Made by a program: the position numbers and the translations under genes | The notes under the pieces: model-generated | Told to the model about the DNA's origin: nothing | Database searches by the model: none | Seen by the model: only the letters and a program-made list of their open reading frames with translations | Part shown: piece by piece, positions 7,418 through 17,055 of the stretch | How positions within the stretch are numbered: the stretch's first letter is position 1 | Layout: every line of letters starts with the position of its first letter | Assembly (NCBI GenBank): GCA_002746535.1 | Contig: NVWA01000006.1 | Location: 81,411 to 145,410, forward strand | DNA: 64,000 bases | Direction: 5' to 3' | Source of the DNA: Planctomycetota bacterium | Lineage (GTDB): Bacteria; Planctomycetota; GCA-2746535

Positions 7418-10400
7418 TTGAAAGTAATTTTTTCCGTTTTATCTATTTTGTTTTGTTTTTCTTATAGCTACTCTCAATCAAAAAAGCCGGATCCTTTCAA
7501 GTCTGATTATGTTGGTTATGTGCCGGATTTTGTTAAAAAAGTTCAAGGCAGAAACAAACGCGATTATTGGTTTAAAAGTAAAAAGGAAATGGAGCGATCT
7601 TCTGAAAAAAAATATTATACGTTAAGTGAAATTGAAGAAGTAAGTCGTGCTGATGCTTTAGTAAAAGCTGCCATTAATAGTGAAACAAAAAGTGATTATC
7701 GAAAAGCTATGGCAATGTATCAAAGCATTATTTTAAAGTTTAATAAGTCCCAAGGTTATAAAGAAATATTATATCGAGTATCTGACTATGGTGTATTTGT
7801 ACCTGTCGCACAATATTGTCAAAGAAGAATTTTAAACTTCCCTCCTGAGCATTTAAATTTTTACAGAACTCTACATGATGCTGAAGCTAAAGAGCTATAC
7901 ATTGAAGCTGTTAGAAAATATTCATTGGAATTATTTTCTGAAATTATTGATAAATATTTAGCGACTTCTTATGGTGGTAAGGCCCTTCAATTTCTTGGTG
8001 ATGCTGCTCTTGATAGAGGAAATTTTCTTGAAGCTTTAGAGTATTATCAAACTATCCTGAAAAATATTCCTGATAAAAAACTTCGAACTCCTGAATTAAA
8101 TTTAAAAATTCAGTTGTGTCAAAAATCGATTGGTGCAAAAGCTAAAACACGTGCCGCCAGCGGAAAATCATTATTGAAAAGCAGTGATTTTAATATCTTA
8201 AAAAGAATTTCAAATAATGTCAAGTATGTTAAACCAAAAGTTTTAACACAAAGTAATAGTAAAGGATTCTTAAGCTCAGATGATTATACACAACATAAAA
8301 AATCTAAAGATCCACTCGGTCTAAAAATACCTGAATGGAGTCAAACACTTGCTAACTCTCGAAATGATTTTTTCGTTTATACCCAACCTGTTATCAGTGA
8401 TACCAGCGTTATTTATCGTTATAAAAATGTGATATATTCTTATTCGTTAATTAGCGGAGAATTAAGATGGAAGAGTGAAATTGGTGGCAGAGCTGTTTGG
8501 CAAAGTTGGAGGGAAAGACAATTTCCAATGGAAGATATTGTAGTCCATGATGGGGTTGTGGTGACACCTATTCTCAAGGGTGGTTCTTCACTAGTTGCTT
8601 TAGATGAGATTACAGGTCAAATTAAATGGGCCCATGGCCCAATGGCTGTTTCTGAAGGCTATGAGTCAATGATGAGGTTTGAATGTGCACCTACAGCTGG
8701 CCCTGGTACAATTTATGCAACCTATGTGCTCGATAATATTAAGGGTAGTACTCATATTGATACTGAATATGGCATTGTTGCCTATGATTCTTCAACAGGA
8801 CGAATGAAATGGCGAAGACAAATTAGCCGGTTGCAACCTGGTAAGTTTGATGGAGGTTTTGGAGTAACAAGAAGGAATAGAATCAGAAGTTTTTTTTCTC
8901 CACCACTATATCACCAGGGTACATTATATGTTAACACAAATGCAGGAGTTATGGCGGCCTTAAATAGTATCTCTGGAAGAGTTAAATGGTTAATTAGATA
9001 TCCTTATTTTAGAACGGTCCATGATTTAACAAGAAAATTTGGATCACATGGTTATGGTAGCAGAGGTAATATTCATGGTGGTATGTTACCGGTGAGACCT
9101 CAGAGCCCTAGTTTTTGGTTAAATCAAAGACCACTTGTTGTTGCTGATAAATTGTATGTTACACCTGTTGATACTCCTTATTTATTTTCTATTGATAGAA
9201 AAACAGGAAAAATAAATTGGACATTTAGAAAACCTACTTCAGGCTTTGAATATTTTTTAGGAGCGATCTCAACAGGAGAATTAGTTATTGCTGCCAATGG
9301 AAGAAATGTTGTTCCAGCAGGAGGAAGAATTAAATATCATCCCATCTATTTAGTAGATCCTAAAACCGGAAAAATCACTTGGAAAAGTCCTGATTATGTG
9401 ATTCATGATAGCCAACCTGTAATGGATCTCTATATTTATGGTATAGGTGGTCTTAGAATTAATCACAGATATATGGGTTTGGCTGCTAGACCATTTTTAA
9501 CAAATGATGATAAAGTGATTTTGACAAGTTGGACTGACAATAGCCCTTATTATAGATTGGGGTGCCAAGTATTTGCTTTAGGAGAAATTGATTTAAAAAA
9601 TAGAAAAGTATTAAAGCGTCGTAGGTATTATTCAAGTCCATTGTTGGCAGGAATAGATCATTTCTTGTTTGGTAAAGGGAGTGCAAAACGACCATCAGCG
9701 CCGGAATATTTAAAATCATTATTAGAAATCCCAAGACCAAGCAAAAGAGTTAAGCAAAATATAAAAATTGCAAAAGCATTTGTTGGTGATTCGGTTCCTG
9801 TTAATAAACATCCCGCTTTTATGCCCTTTTTAAGAATGACTGTCACGCGATATGGCATTCCATTTGAATTGAGAGTTTCCCCAAGAAAAATGTCGATGGT
9901 ATATGATCGTAAAAAGTTTGAGGAATTCAATAAACCTAAGACAGATCTTAATTCTACTTTTGGTAAAGCAGAGTTAGCTAAAAAAGATGGTGATTTTGTT
10001 AATGCTGCTAAGTATCTAGGTGTGTGTTTATCAATGGTGTCTCCTGAAGATGTGAATTTTCGAGCATTATTAAAACAGCAGTTTTATAAGGTGTATGTTG
10101 AGTTAGTAAGATCATCTATTCGAGGAAATTTTCCCAAAGATCAGCTGAAGAATACAACTGGAATGAGTAATACAGCTAGTGTATTGGCGGAAGAAGTTGA
10201 AACGTTGTTTGCGTTGGCTGAAGCCTATGAAAAAAATGGCAAGTACAAAAATGCCGCTAATTGTTTAAGAAATTTGATTGAAATTTATGGTGAGCATGAA
10301 TTCCCCATATCTGATTATGCGAAAAAATCTATGTTTGAAAAAACTAGAATGGCAGAAATAATGAAAACAACGAAAGATGTTTTTGAAAAATCACAGAAAT

Positions 10401-12115
10401 CATCAAATCAAATTTATAATAAATCTTTGACCGAAGCACTGTCTTTAAATCTTAAAAGTATTAATTTATATTCAAGTGCGGTCAGTCCATTACCTAAAGA
10501 TTTATCTTTACGAACAGGAGACTTGGCCATCAACAAGCTGATTACTTTGTTAGCATCATCGGGAGATTTTAAAAATCAATATGCTGCTTATGCCAAAGTT
10601 GACTTAAAGAGTGAAGATATTGATCAGCTGATTTATCATATATGGAAATATCCAGGAACCGAAATTGGCCAAAACAATTTCAATAAACTATATAGTCTTA
10701 GCAAAAAACTATCTGCAGAAGACCAACGATACCTAAAATTAAAATTGAAACATATTTCGAATGTTTGTAAGTTTAAAATACCTTCATCTGAATTAGGTTT
10801 TTATAAAATCCCTGCTTACAATAATTTTAAATCAATCAATGGTAGCACAGGTGATAAAGAATATGAAGTCGGCAAATTTAAAGATGGCATCATGATGTTG
10901 ATGGAACGTAGTGGTGACCGTAGCATCAAACCAAACTTTATGTTTTTAAGTGTCCGATTACCAAAAAGAGTGGGCAATAAATTTAGTATTGTTTGTTTTG
11001 ATTTATCTGCGGGTAAAGAAGCTTGGAGAATAAATGAATTTAGATTAAAAGGTCTCGGAAAAGAACCAGGTTTCTATAAAGCGTTTGTTCATGAGAATAT
11101 TGTTGTTGTCCATGGGGTTTCTGATGTTTTAGGATTTGAATTGAATACAGGCAAAAAAGTTTGGCACTATAAATCACCCGATAGTTTTGAAATTCAAAAA
11201 GCTTTAATTAGCGGAAACTTATTTTATATTTGCAGTACAAACGAGACTATTGCTTTGCAAATAAAAACAAAAAGCCCCGTTGGTGAAGTTGCATGGCAGC
11301 AAAAAGAAGAAGGGCAGATCTATCACACCCCTTATTTTGTAGGTGAAAAATTTATCTCCATTCGAAAGTATCCTTTTAATATAACCTCTAGGTTTCGAAC
11401 CACTGGTAGTTTGATTTCAAGGATGGCTATCCCTGATTTAATGCTGTTGACCGATCATCCCTTTGTTAAAACAGCAGAAAAAAAATTATCCCTCGCAACA
11501 TACAACAACTTATTAGTTGTTACTGATGGTTGGTACATCTTAGTGTATGATGTTGTTGATATGAAAATGTTGTGGAAGACTTTGATACTAAATAAAGATT
11601 GGAGTAATGAAACTGCCATCAGATTTGTGATCAATGATCAGTTTTTAGTTGTTACTAAAATGGATTACGACCAAAAGGTTATGTCTTGTTTTGATGTAAA
11701 AACTGGTCGTGAAATTTGGAAGACCGATTATAAAAATAGTGCTACCCCACGACCACTGTATTCATTTTCATTAGAAGGAACAACACTTTATGGAATAGGC
11801 GAATATTCAGGCCAGGGATTCAATGTTATGGCCTATGAATGCACCAAAGGAAAGAGATTTTATAAAAAACTATATAAGGATTATACCGAAAAGCCAAAAG
11901 TAGTAATGGATTCTCAATTATACGGTAACCAGTTTGTTATTAAAATTCAGGATAGAAAAAGCTTTCAACTTTTGGTAATAGATAAAAAAACAGGCAAGCC
12001 ATTTAAATCAATTAAATCAAAAGGCGATGGCCCAATTGGAGCTCCAGGTAGGGTTTCAATGACAGTACAAAATGGTCACCCAGTTTTATTTAGTAAAATT
12101 AAATTTAAATATTAG
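7418..12115 (+). CDS. Giant secreted TPR / PQQ-like beta-propeller protein (copy 1)
   Basis: This 1565-residue protein starts at TTG with an N-terminal signal peptide (hydrophobic residues 3-16, then Ser-Gln). A TPR-like helical region covers about residues 60-245. A first PQQ/BamB-type propeller covers about 300-740, with repeats such as 'SLISGELRWKSEIGGR' and 'DEITGQIKWAHGP'. A second TPR-like block ('GKAELAKKDGDFVNAAKYL', 'FALAEAYEKNGKYKNAANCL') lies near 848-970. A second propeller covers about 1157-1565. Propellers of this type are protein-interaction scaffolds or bind redox cofactors; I see no diagnostic quinoprotein catalytic residues, so scaffold is preferred. It is 36 bases after the DUF58 gene and is followed by a close paralogue. 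The role is inferred to be extracytoplasmic and linked to the MoxR/DUF58 machinery. Confidence 0.92.
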   Translation: MKVIFSVLSILFCFSYSYSQSKKPDPFKSDYVGYVPDFVKKVQGRNKRDYWFKSKKEMERSSEKKYYTLSEIEEVSRADALVKAAINSETKSDYRKAMAMYQSIILKFNKSQGYKEILYRVSDYGVFVPVAQYCQRRILNFPPEHLNFYRTLHDAEAKELYIEAVRKYSLELFSEIIDKYLATSYGGKALQFLGDAALDRGNFLEALEYYQTILKNIPDKKLRTPELNLKIQLCQKSIGAKAKTRAASGKSLLKSSDFNILKRISNNVKYVKPKVLTQSNSKGFLSSDDYTQHKKSKDPLGLKIPEWSQTLANSRNDFFVYTQPVISDTSVIYRYKNVIYSYSLISGELRWKSEIGGRAVWQSWRERQFPMEDIVVHDGVVVTPILKGGSSLVALDEITGQIKWAHGPMAVSEGYESMMRFECAPTAGPGTIYATYVLDNIKGSTHIDTEYGIVAYDSSTGRMKWRRQISRLQPGKFDGGFGVTRRNRIRSFFSPPLYHQGTLYVNTNAGVMAALNSISGRVKWLIRYPYFRTVHDLTRKFGSHGYGSRGNIHGGMLPVRPQSPSFWLNQRPLVVADKLYVTPVDTPYLFSIDRKTGKINWTFRKPTSGFEYFLGAISTGELVIAANGRNVVPAGGRIKYHPIYLVDPKTGKITWKSPDYVIHDSQPVMDLYIYGIGGLRINHRYMGLAARPFLTNDDKVILTSWTDNSPYYRLGCQVFALGEIDLKNRKVLKRRRYYSSPLLAGIDHFLFGKGSAKRPSAPEYLKSLLEIPRPSKRVKQNIKIAKAFVGDSVPVNKHPAFMPFLRMTVTRYGIPFELRVSPRKMSMVYDRKKFEEFNKPKTDLNSTFGKAELAKKDGDFVNAAKYLGVCLSMVSPEDVNFRALLKQQFYKVYVELVRSSIRGNFPKDQLKNTTGMSNTASVLAEEVETLFALAEAYEKNGKYKNAANCLRNLIEIYGEHEFPISDYAKKSMFEKTRMAEIMKTTKDVFEKSQKSSNQIYNKSLTEALSLNLKSINLYSSAVSPLPKDLSLRTGDLAINKLITLLASSGDFKNQYAAYAKVDLKSEDIDQLIYHIWKYPGTEIGQNNFNKLYSLSKKLSAEDQRYLKLKLKHISNVCKFKIPSSELGFYKIPAYNNFKSINGSTGDKEYEVGKFKDGIMMLMERSGDRSIKPNFMFLSVRLPKRVGNKFSIVCFDLSAGKEAWRINEFRLKGLGKEPGFYKAFVHENIVVVHGVSDVLGFELNTGKKVWHYKSPDSFEIQKALISGNLFYICSTNETIALQIKTKSPVGEVAWQQKEEGQIYHTPYFVGEKFISIRKYPFNITSRFRTTGSLISRMAIPDLMLLTDHPFVKTAEKKLSLATYNNLLVVTDGWYILVYDVVDMKMLWKTLILNKDWSNETAIRFVINDQFLVVTKMDYDQKVMSCFDVKTGREIWKTDYKNSATPRPLYSFSLEGTTLYGIGEYSGQGFNVMAYECTKGKRFYKKLYKDYTEKPKVVMDSQLYGNQFVIKIQDRKSFQLLVIDKKTGKPFKSIKSKGDGPIGAPGRVSMTVQNGHPVLFSKIKFKY

Positions 12116-12126
12116 AGGCATTATGG

Positions 12127-15100
12127 ATGAAAGAAATTAATTTAAAAAAATATCTTTTATCTATAATACTTTTGATTTCCTTCCCTTGCATTCTTTTTTC
12201 ACAAAGCAAAGCGCCAGATCCATTTAAATCTGATTATGTGAAATATGTGCCTGATTTCATCAAAAAAGTAGATCCAGCCAGAGCTCGAGGTTGGAAGAGA
12301 AGCAAAAAGGAGATGGAGCGTTCTTCTGAGAAAACTTTTTATACCTTGAGCGAAATTGAAGAGGTTAACCGCGCTGATGCCTTAGTAAAAGCAGCTATCA
12401 ATAGTGAATCAAAAGGCGACTATCGCAAAGCCATGACAATGTATCAGAATATCATTTTAAAATTTAATAAATCCCAAGGGTACAAAGAAATTTTAACACG
12501 CGTTTCTAAATATGCTGTTTTTGTTCCGGTTGCTCAATATTGCCAAAGAAGAATATTAAATTTCCCTCCCGAACATTTAAACTTTTATCGTACATTACAT
12601 GATGCTGAAGCAAAAGAACTCTACATTGAAGCTGTCAGAAAATATTCACTTGAATTATTTTCTGAAATTATTGATAAGTATTTAGCGACATCCTATGGTG
12701 GCAAAGCTTTGCAATTTTTAGGTGATGCAGCTTTAGATAGGGGTAATTTTTTAGAGGCTCTAGAGTATTATCAAACAATAATGAGTAATATTCCAGATAA
12801 AAAATTAAGAACGCCTGAATTGAATTTAAAAATTCAATTATGCCTAAAATCTATTGGTGCAAAAAGTAAATTGAATAAAGCAACGGGTAAATCTCAACTT
12901 AAAGCTCTTGATTTCAATATTCTTAAAAGGATTTCTGCTAGTGCCAATTATAAAAAACAAAAAGTTTTGACGCAGAGAAATAGCAAAGGGCTTGTAGGTG
13001 CTGATGATTATACTCAAAATAAAAAAACAAATGACCCCCTTGGACTAAAAATCCCAGAGTGGGAAATTAGTATGCCTAATTCTCGTAACGATTATTTTGT
13101 CTATACGCAACCTGTGATTAGTGATACAAGTGTTATTTATCGCTATAAAAATGTCATATATTCCCACTCATTAATTAGTGGTGAATTAAGATGGAAATGC
13201 GACATCGGGGGTAGATCCGTGTGGCAGAGTTGGAGAGAAAGACAATTTCCTTTAGAAGATATTGTTGTGCATGATGGAGTCGTTGTGACACCAATAATAA
13301 AAGGTGGTTCTTCTTTAGTTGCACTGGATGAAATAACTGGGCAAATCAAATGGGCCCATGGGCCTATGGCCGTATCTGAAGGTGATGAATCTATGATGCG
13401 TTTTGAATGTGCACCGACTACGGGGCCAGGTACAATCTATGCTACATACGTTCTTGATAACATTAAAGGTAGTACGCACATTGATAGTGAATACGGCATT
13501 ATAGCTTACGATTCCGCCACAGGTAGAATGAAATGGCGTAGACAAATCAGTCGATTGCAACCAGGTAAATTTGATGGAGGATTTGGAGTCACTAGAAGAA
13601 ATAGAATTCGGAGTTTTTTTTCTCCACCTTTGTATCATCAAGGAACAATTTATGTGAATACTAATTCAGGCGTTATTGCGGCTTTGAATAGTATTTCTGG
13701 AAGAATTAAATGGTTGTTTCGATATCCTTATTTTCAGTCAGTACATGATTTAACGCGAACTTTTGGAAGGCACGGCTATGGTCGTGGTGGTGCTATTCAC
13801 GGAGGATTGTTACCTGTCCGTCCGCAAAGTCCAAGTTTTTGGTTAAATCAACGTCCATTGGTTGTTGGAGATAGTGTTTATATTACTCCAGTTGATTGTC
13901 CTTTTTTAATTTCAATTGATAGAAAAACAGGAAAGATTAATTGGACAAGAAGAAAGCCAACTTCAGGTTTTGTTTATTTCCTAGGGCCTATTTCTACTGG
14001 TGAATTAGTTCTAGCGGCAAATGGTCGAAGTGATGGAAAATTATATGATAGACATAGAAGGTTAAAAGAATGTCCTGTCTATTTATTAAACCCTAAAGAT
14101 GGTTCTTATACTTGGGGAAGTCCTGATTATGTAATGCATGATGATCATCCTGTTATGAGCTTGTATGTGTATTCATCACCGGCATCATTTAAAATTAATA
14201 GTCGTTATTTTGGTTTGGCCGCCAGACCATTTTTGGCAGATAATGATAAAATTGTTATGACAAGTTGGACAGATAATAGTGTTTACTATCGACCTGGAAT
14301 GCAAATATTTGCCTTGGGAGAAATTGATTTAAAAAACAGAAAGGTCTTGGGTAAGAGAAGATTTTATGCTAGTCCAACTCTTGCTCATGCTGATGTCATC
14401 ATCAATAGTGAAATAACAGGTCAACATGGCGGAGCGAAACCATGGTTGAAAGCATTAAAAGAAATCCCTCGACCAAATAAAAAGATTAAAGATCAAATTA
14501 AAGTATTTGACCAAATTGTAAAAGATACAGTTCCAGAAAACAAACACCCCGCATTCATGCCCTTTGTTAGAATGACCGCTACTCGATATGGTGTGCCCTT
14601 TGAATTAAGAATATCTCCTAGAAAAATGTCCATGGTCTATGATCGTAAAAAATTTGAAGCCATAAATAATCCCAAAAAAGATTTAAATTCAATTTTTGGA
14701 AAAGCTGAATTGGCAAAAAAAGATGGAGATTTCGGTAATGCCGCTAAATATCTTGGACAATGTTTAAAAATGGTATCCCCAGAAGACGTGAACTTTAGGG
14801 CATTATTAAAACAACAGTTTTATAAAGTTTATATCGAATTGGTTAGGTCCTCAATTCGTGGTAAATTTCCAAAAGCACAATTGAAGAATACTACAGGTAT
14901 GAGCAATACTGCTAGTGTTCTAGCTGAAGAAGTTGAAACGTTGTTCGCCTTGGCTGAAGCTTATGAAAATAATGGTATGTTTAAAAATGCCGCGAACTGT
15001 TTAAGAAATTTAATTGAAATATATGGTGAGCACGAATTTCCAATTTCAGATATTGCTAAAAAATCTGCCTTTGAAAAAGCTAGAATGGTTGAATTGACAA

Positions 15101-16851
15101 AAACAGCACAAAAGATTTTTGATGATTCAAAAAAGGTTTCAAACCCTATCTATCATACTTCATTAATTGATGCTATATCACTTAATCAAAAAAGCTTCGA
15201 ACTATATTCGAGTGCAGTTAGTCCTCTACCTAAAGATTTATCTTTAAGGACAGGAGATCTTGCAATCAATAAATTAAGAACGATGCTTTCAAATTCAGGA
15301 AATTTCAAAGATGAATATGCCAATTATGCTAAAGCTGAATTAAAAGGTGATGACATTAATCAACTTATTTATCATATATGGAAATTCCCAGGTACTGTTG
15401 TTGGTCAAAGTAACTTTAATAAGTTATTTAGTCTAAGTAAAAAACTTCCTGATGAAGACAAACGCTTATTACATTTGAAATTAAAGCATATTGGAAATGT
15501 ATGTAATTTTAAATTGCCTGTTGAAAATGAATCTTTTTTTAATGTTCCGGAATACAATCATTATAAACCAGCTTCGGGTAATTTTGGTGATAAGGAATAT
15601 GAGGTCACTAAGTTTAAAGATGGCATCATGATGTTGATGGAACGAAGTGGCAATAGAAGTATCAAGCCTAATTATATGTTTTTAAGTATTCGTTTACCAA
15701 AAAGAGTTGGAAACAAATTTAGTATCGTTTGTTTTGACTTATCTTCTGGCAAAGAAACTTGGAGGATAAATGAATTTAGACTGAAAGGTTTAGGCAAAGA
15801 GCCTGGCTTCTATAAAGCTTTTGTTCATGATGATATTGTAGTCGTGCATGGGGTTTCTGATGTGCTTGGTTTTGAGTTGAATACAGGCAAGCAAGTCTGG
15901 CATTATAAATCTCCGGATAGCTTTGAAGTTCAAAGAGCATTAATAAGCGGAAATTTATTTTTTATTTGTAGCACAAATGAAACGATAGCTTTACAAATAA
16001 AAACGAAGAGCCCTGTAGGTGAAGTTGCTTGGCAACAAAAAGAAGATGGGCAAATTTATCAAACACCCTACTTTGTAGGTGAGAAGTTTATCACCATTAG
16101 AAAATATCCTTTTAATATTACATCTAGATTTCGAACAACAGGAAGCTTAGTATCTCGTATGGCTATTCCAGACTTAATGCTAATGACTGATCATCCCTTT
16201 GTTAAGACAGCTGCGAAAAAATTATCTTTAGCGACTCACAAAAATCTTTTAGTTGTTACTGATGGTTATTATATATTGGTTTATGATGTCAATAATATGA
16301 GAATGCTTTGGAAAACTCTAATCCTCAGTAAAGATTGGAGTAATGAAACCAGTATACGTTTTGTTCTCAATGATCAGTTTTTGGTATTGTCAAAAATGGA
16401 TTACGATCAGAAGATCATGTATTGCTATGATGTCAAAACGGGAAAAAAAATATGGAATACAGATTATAAAAACAGTAAAACCCCAAGACCATTATATTCT
16501 TTTTCTTTAGATGGCACAACGTTGTATGGTGTCGAAGAATATTCGGGACAAGGCTTCTACGTTACCGCTTATGAATGTACGAAAGGCAAAAGATTGTTCA
16601 AGAAGCTATATAAAGATTATTCTGAAAAACCAAAGCTTGTAATGGATTCACAAGTATACGGAGACCAGTTTGTTATTAAAATTCAAGACCGTAAAAACTT
16701 TGAATTATTAATCATAAATAAAAAGACGGGCGTATCTTTTAAATCAGTCAAATCAAAAGGTGATGGACCAATAGGTGCACCTGGTCGCGTTTCAATGACT
16801 GTTCAAAATGGCCATCCCGTTTTATTCAGCAAAGTAAAATTTAAATATTAG
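12127..16851 (+). CDS. Giant secreted TPR / PQQ-like beta-propeller protein (copy 2)
   Basis: This 1574-residue protein is a tandem paralogue of the gene just upstream, with the same order: signal peptide, TPR, propeller, TPR, propeller. Long stretches are identical, for example the region around 'AQYCQRRILNFPPEHLNFYR' and the last 60 residues. The copies differ most at residues ~635-690 and ~740-790, where loops of the first propeller and the linker vary. Third codon positions have diverged widely while the protein is conserved, so the duplication is old and both copies appear to be under purifying selection. The ATG is preceded by AGAGG at 8-base spacing, and the gap to copy 1 is 11 bases. 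The two may form a heterodimer or have divided ligand specificity; that is inference. Confidence 0.92.
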   Translation: MKEINLKKYLLSIILLISFPCILFSQSKAPDPFKSDYVKYVPDFIKKVDPARARGWKRSKKEMERSSEKTFYTLSEIEEVNRADALVKAAINSESKGDYRKAMTMYQNIILKFNKSQGYKEILTRVSKYAVFVPVAQYCQRRILNFPPEHLNFYRTLHDAEAKELYIEAVRKYSLELFSEIIDKYLATSYGGKALQFLGDAALDRGNFLEALEYYQTIMSNIPDKKLRTPELNLKIQLCLKSIGAKSKLNKATGKSQLKALDFNILKRISASANYKKQKVLTQRNSKGLVGADDYTQNKKTNDPLGLKIPEWEISMPNSRNDYFVYTQPVISDTSVIYRYKNVIYSHSLISGELRWKCDIGGRSVWQSWRERQFPLEDIVVHDGVVVTPIIKGGSSLVALDEITGQIKWAHGPMAVSEGDESMMRFECAPTTGPGTIYATYVLDNIKGSTHIDSEYGIIAYDSATGRMKWRRQISRLQPGKFDGGFGVTRRNRIRSFFSPPLYHQGTIYVNTNSGVIAALNSISGRIKWLFRYPYFQSVHDLTRTFGRHGYGRGGAIHGGLLPVRPQSPSFWLNQRPLVVGDSVYITPVDCPFLISIDRKTGKINWTRRKPTSGFVYFLGPISTGELVLAANGRSDGKLYDRHRRLKECPVYLLNPKDGSYTWGSPDYVMHDDHPVMSLYVYSSPASFKINSRYFGLAARPFLADNDKIVMTSWTDNSVYYRPGMQIFALGEIDLKNRKVLGKRRFYASPTLAHADVIINSEITGQHGGAKPWLKALKEIPRPNKKIKDQIKVFDQIVKDTVPENKHPAFMPFVRMTATRYGVPFELRISPRKMSMVYDRKKFEAINNPKKDLNSIFGKAELAKKDGDFGNAAKYLGQCLKMVSPEDVNFRALLKQQFYKVYIELVRSSIRGKFPKAQLKNTTGMSNTASVLAEEVETLFALAEAYENNGMFKNAANCLRNLIEIYGEHEFPISDIAKKSAFEKARMVELTKTAQKIFDDSKKVSNPIYHTSLIDAISLNQKSFELYSSAVSPLPKDLSLRTGDLAINKLRTMLSNSGNFKDEYANYAKAELKGDDINQLIYHIWKFPGTVVGQSNFNKLFSLSKKLPDEDKRLLHLKLKHIGNVCNFKLPVENESFFNVPEYNHYKPASGNFGDKEYEVTKFKDGIMMLMERSGNRSIKPNYMFLSIRLPKRVGNKFSIVCFDLSSGKETWRINEFRLKGLGKEPGFYKAFVHDDIVVVHGVSDVLGFELNTGKQVWHYKSPDSFEVQRALISGNLFFICSTNETIALQIKTKSPVGEVAWQQKEDGQIYQTPYFVGEKFITIRKYPFNITSRFRTTGSLVSRMAIPDLMLMTDHPFVKTAAKKLSLATHKNLLVVTDGYYILVYDVNNMRMLWKTLILSKDWSNETSIRFVLNDQFLVLSKMDYDQKIMYCYDVKTGKKIWNTDYKNSKTPRPLYSFSLDGTTLYGVEEYSGQGFYVTAYECTKGKRLFKKLYKDYSEKPKLVMDSQVYGDQFVIKIQDRKNFELLIINKKTGVSFKSVKSKGDGPIGAPGRVSMTVQNGHPVLFSKVKFKY

Positions 16852-16905
16852 GTTTATAGAACCACCTCACTAATACCAAATGATGAAAAATTTTAGTATA
16901 AACCT
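16850..16905 (+). terminator. Weak candidate hairpin after the PQQ operon
   Basis: AGGTTTATA (16850-16858) and TATAAACCT (16897-16905) form a perfect 9-bp inverted repeat with a 38-base loop. It lies in the gap between convergent genes, but the loop is long and no T-run follows directly, so terminator function is doubtful. Confidence 0.25.
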
Positions 16906-17055
16906 AGAACACCCTAAAAATTTTATGGTCTCCTAGAATCCACTATGTTCTGATATATTGAATAATGTTAGAATAACATTTGATATAGATGAGGTCAAAT
17001 ATGTCATAAGCATCTTGCGGATTAATAAGGGAATCTCCTTAGAGATGAACTCGAG

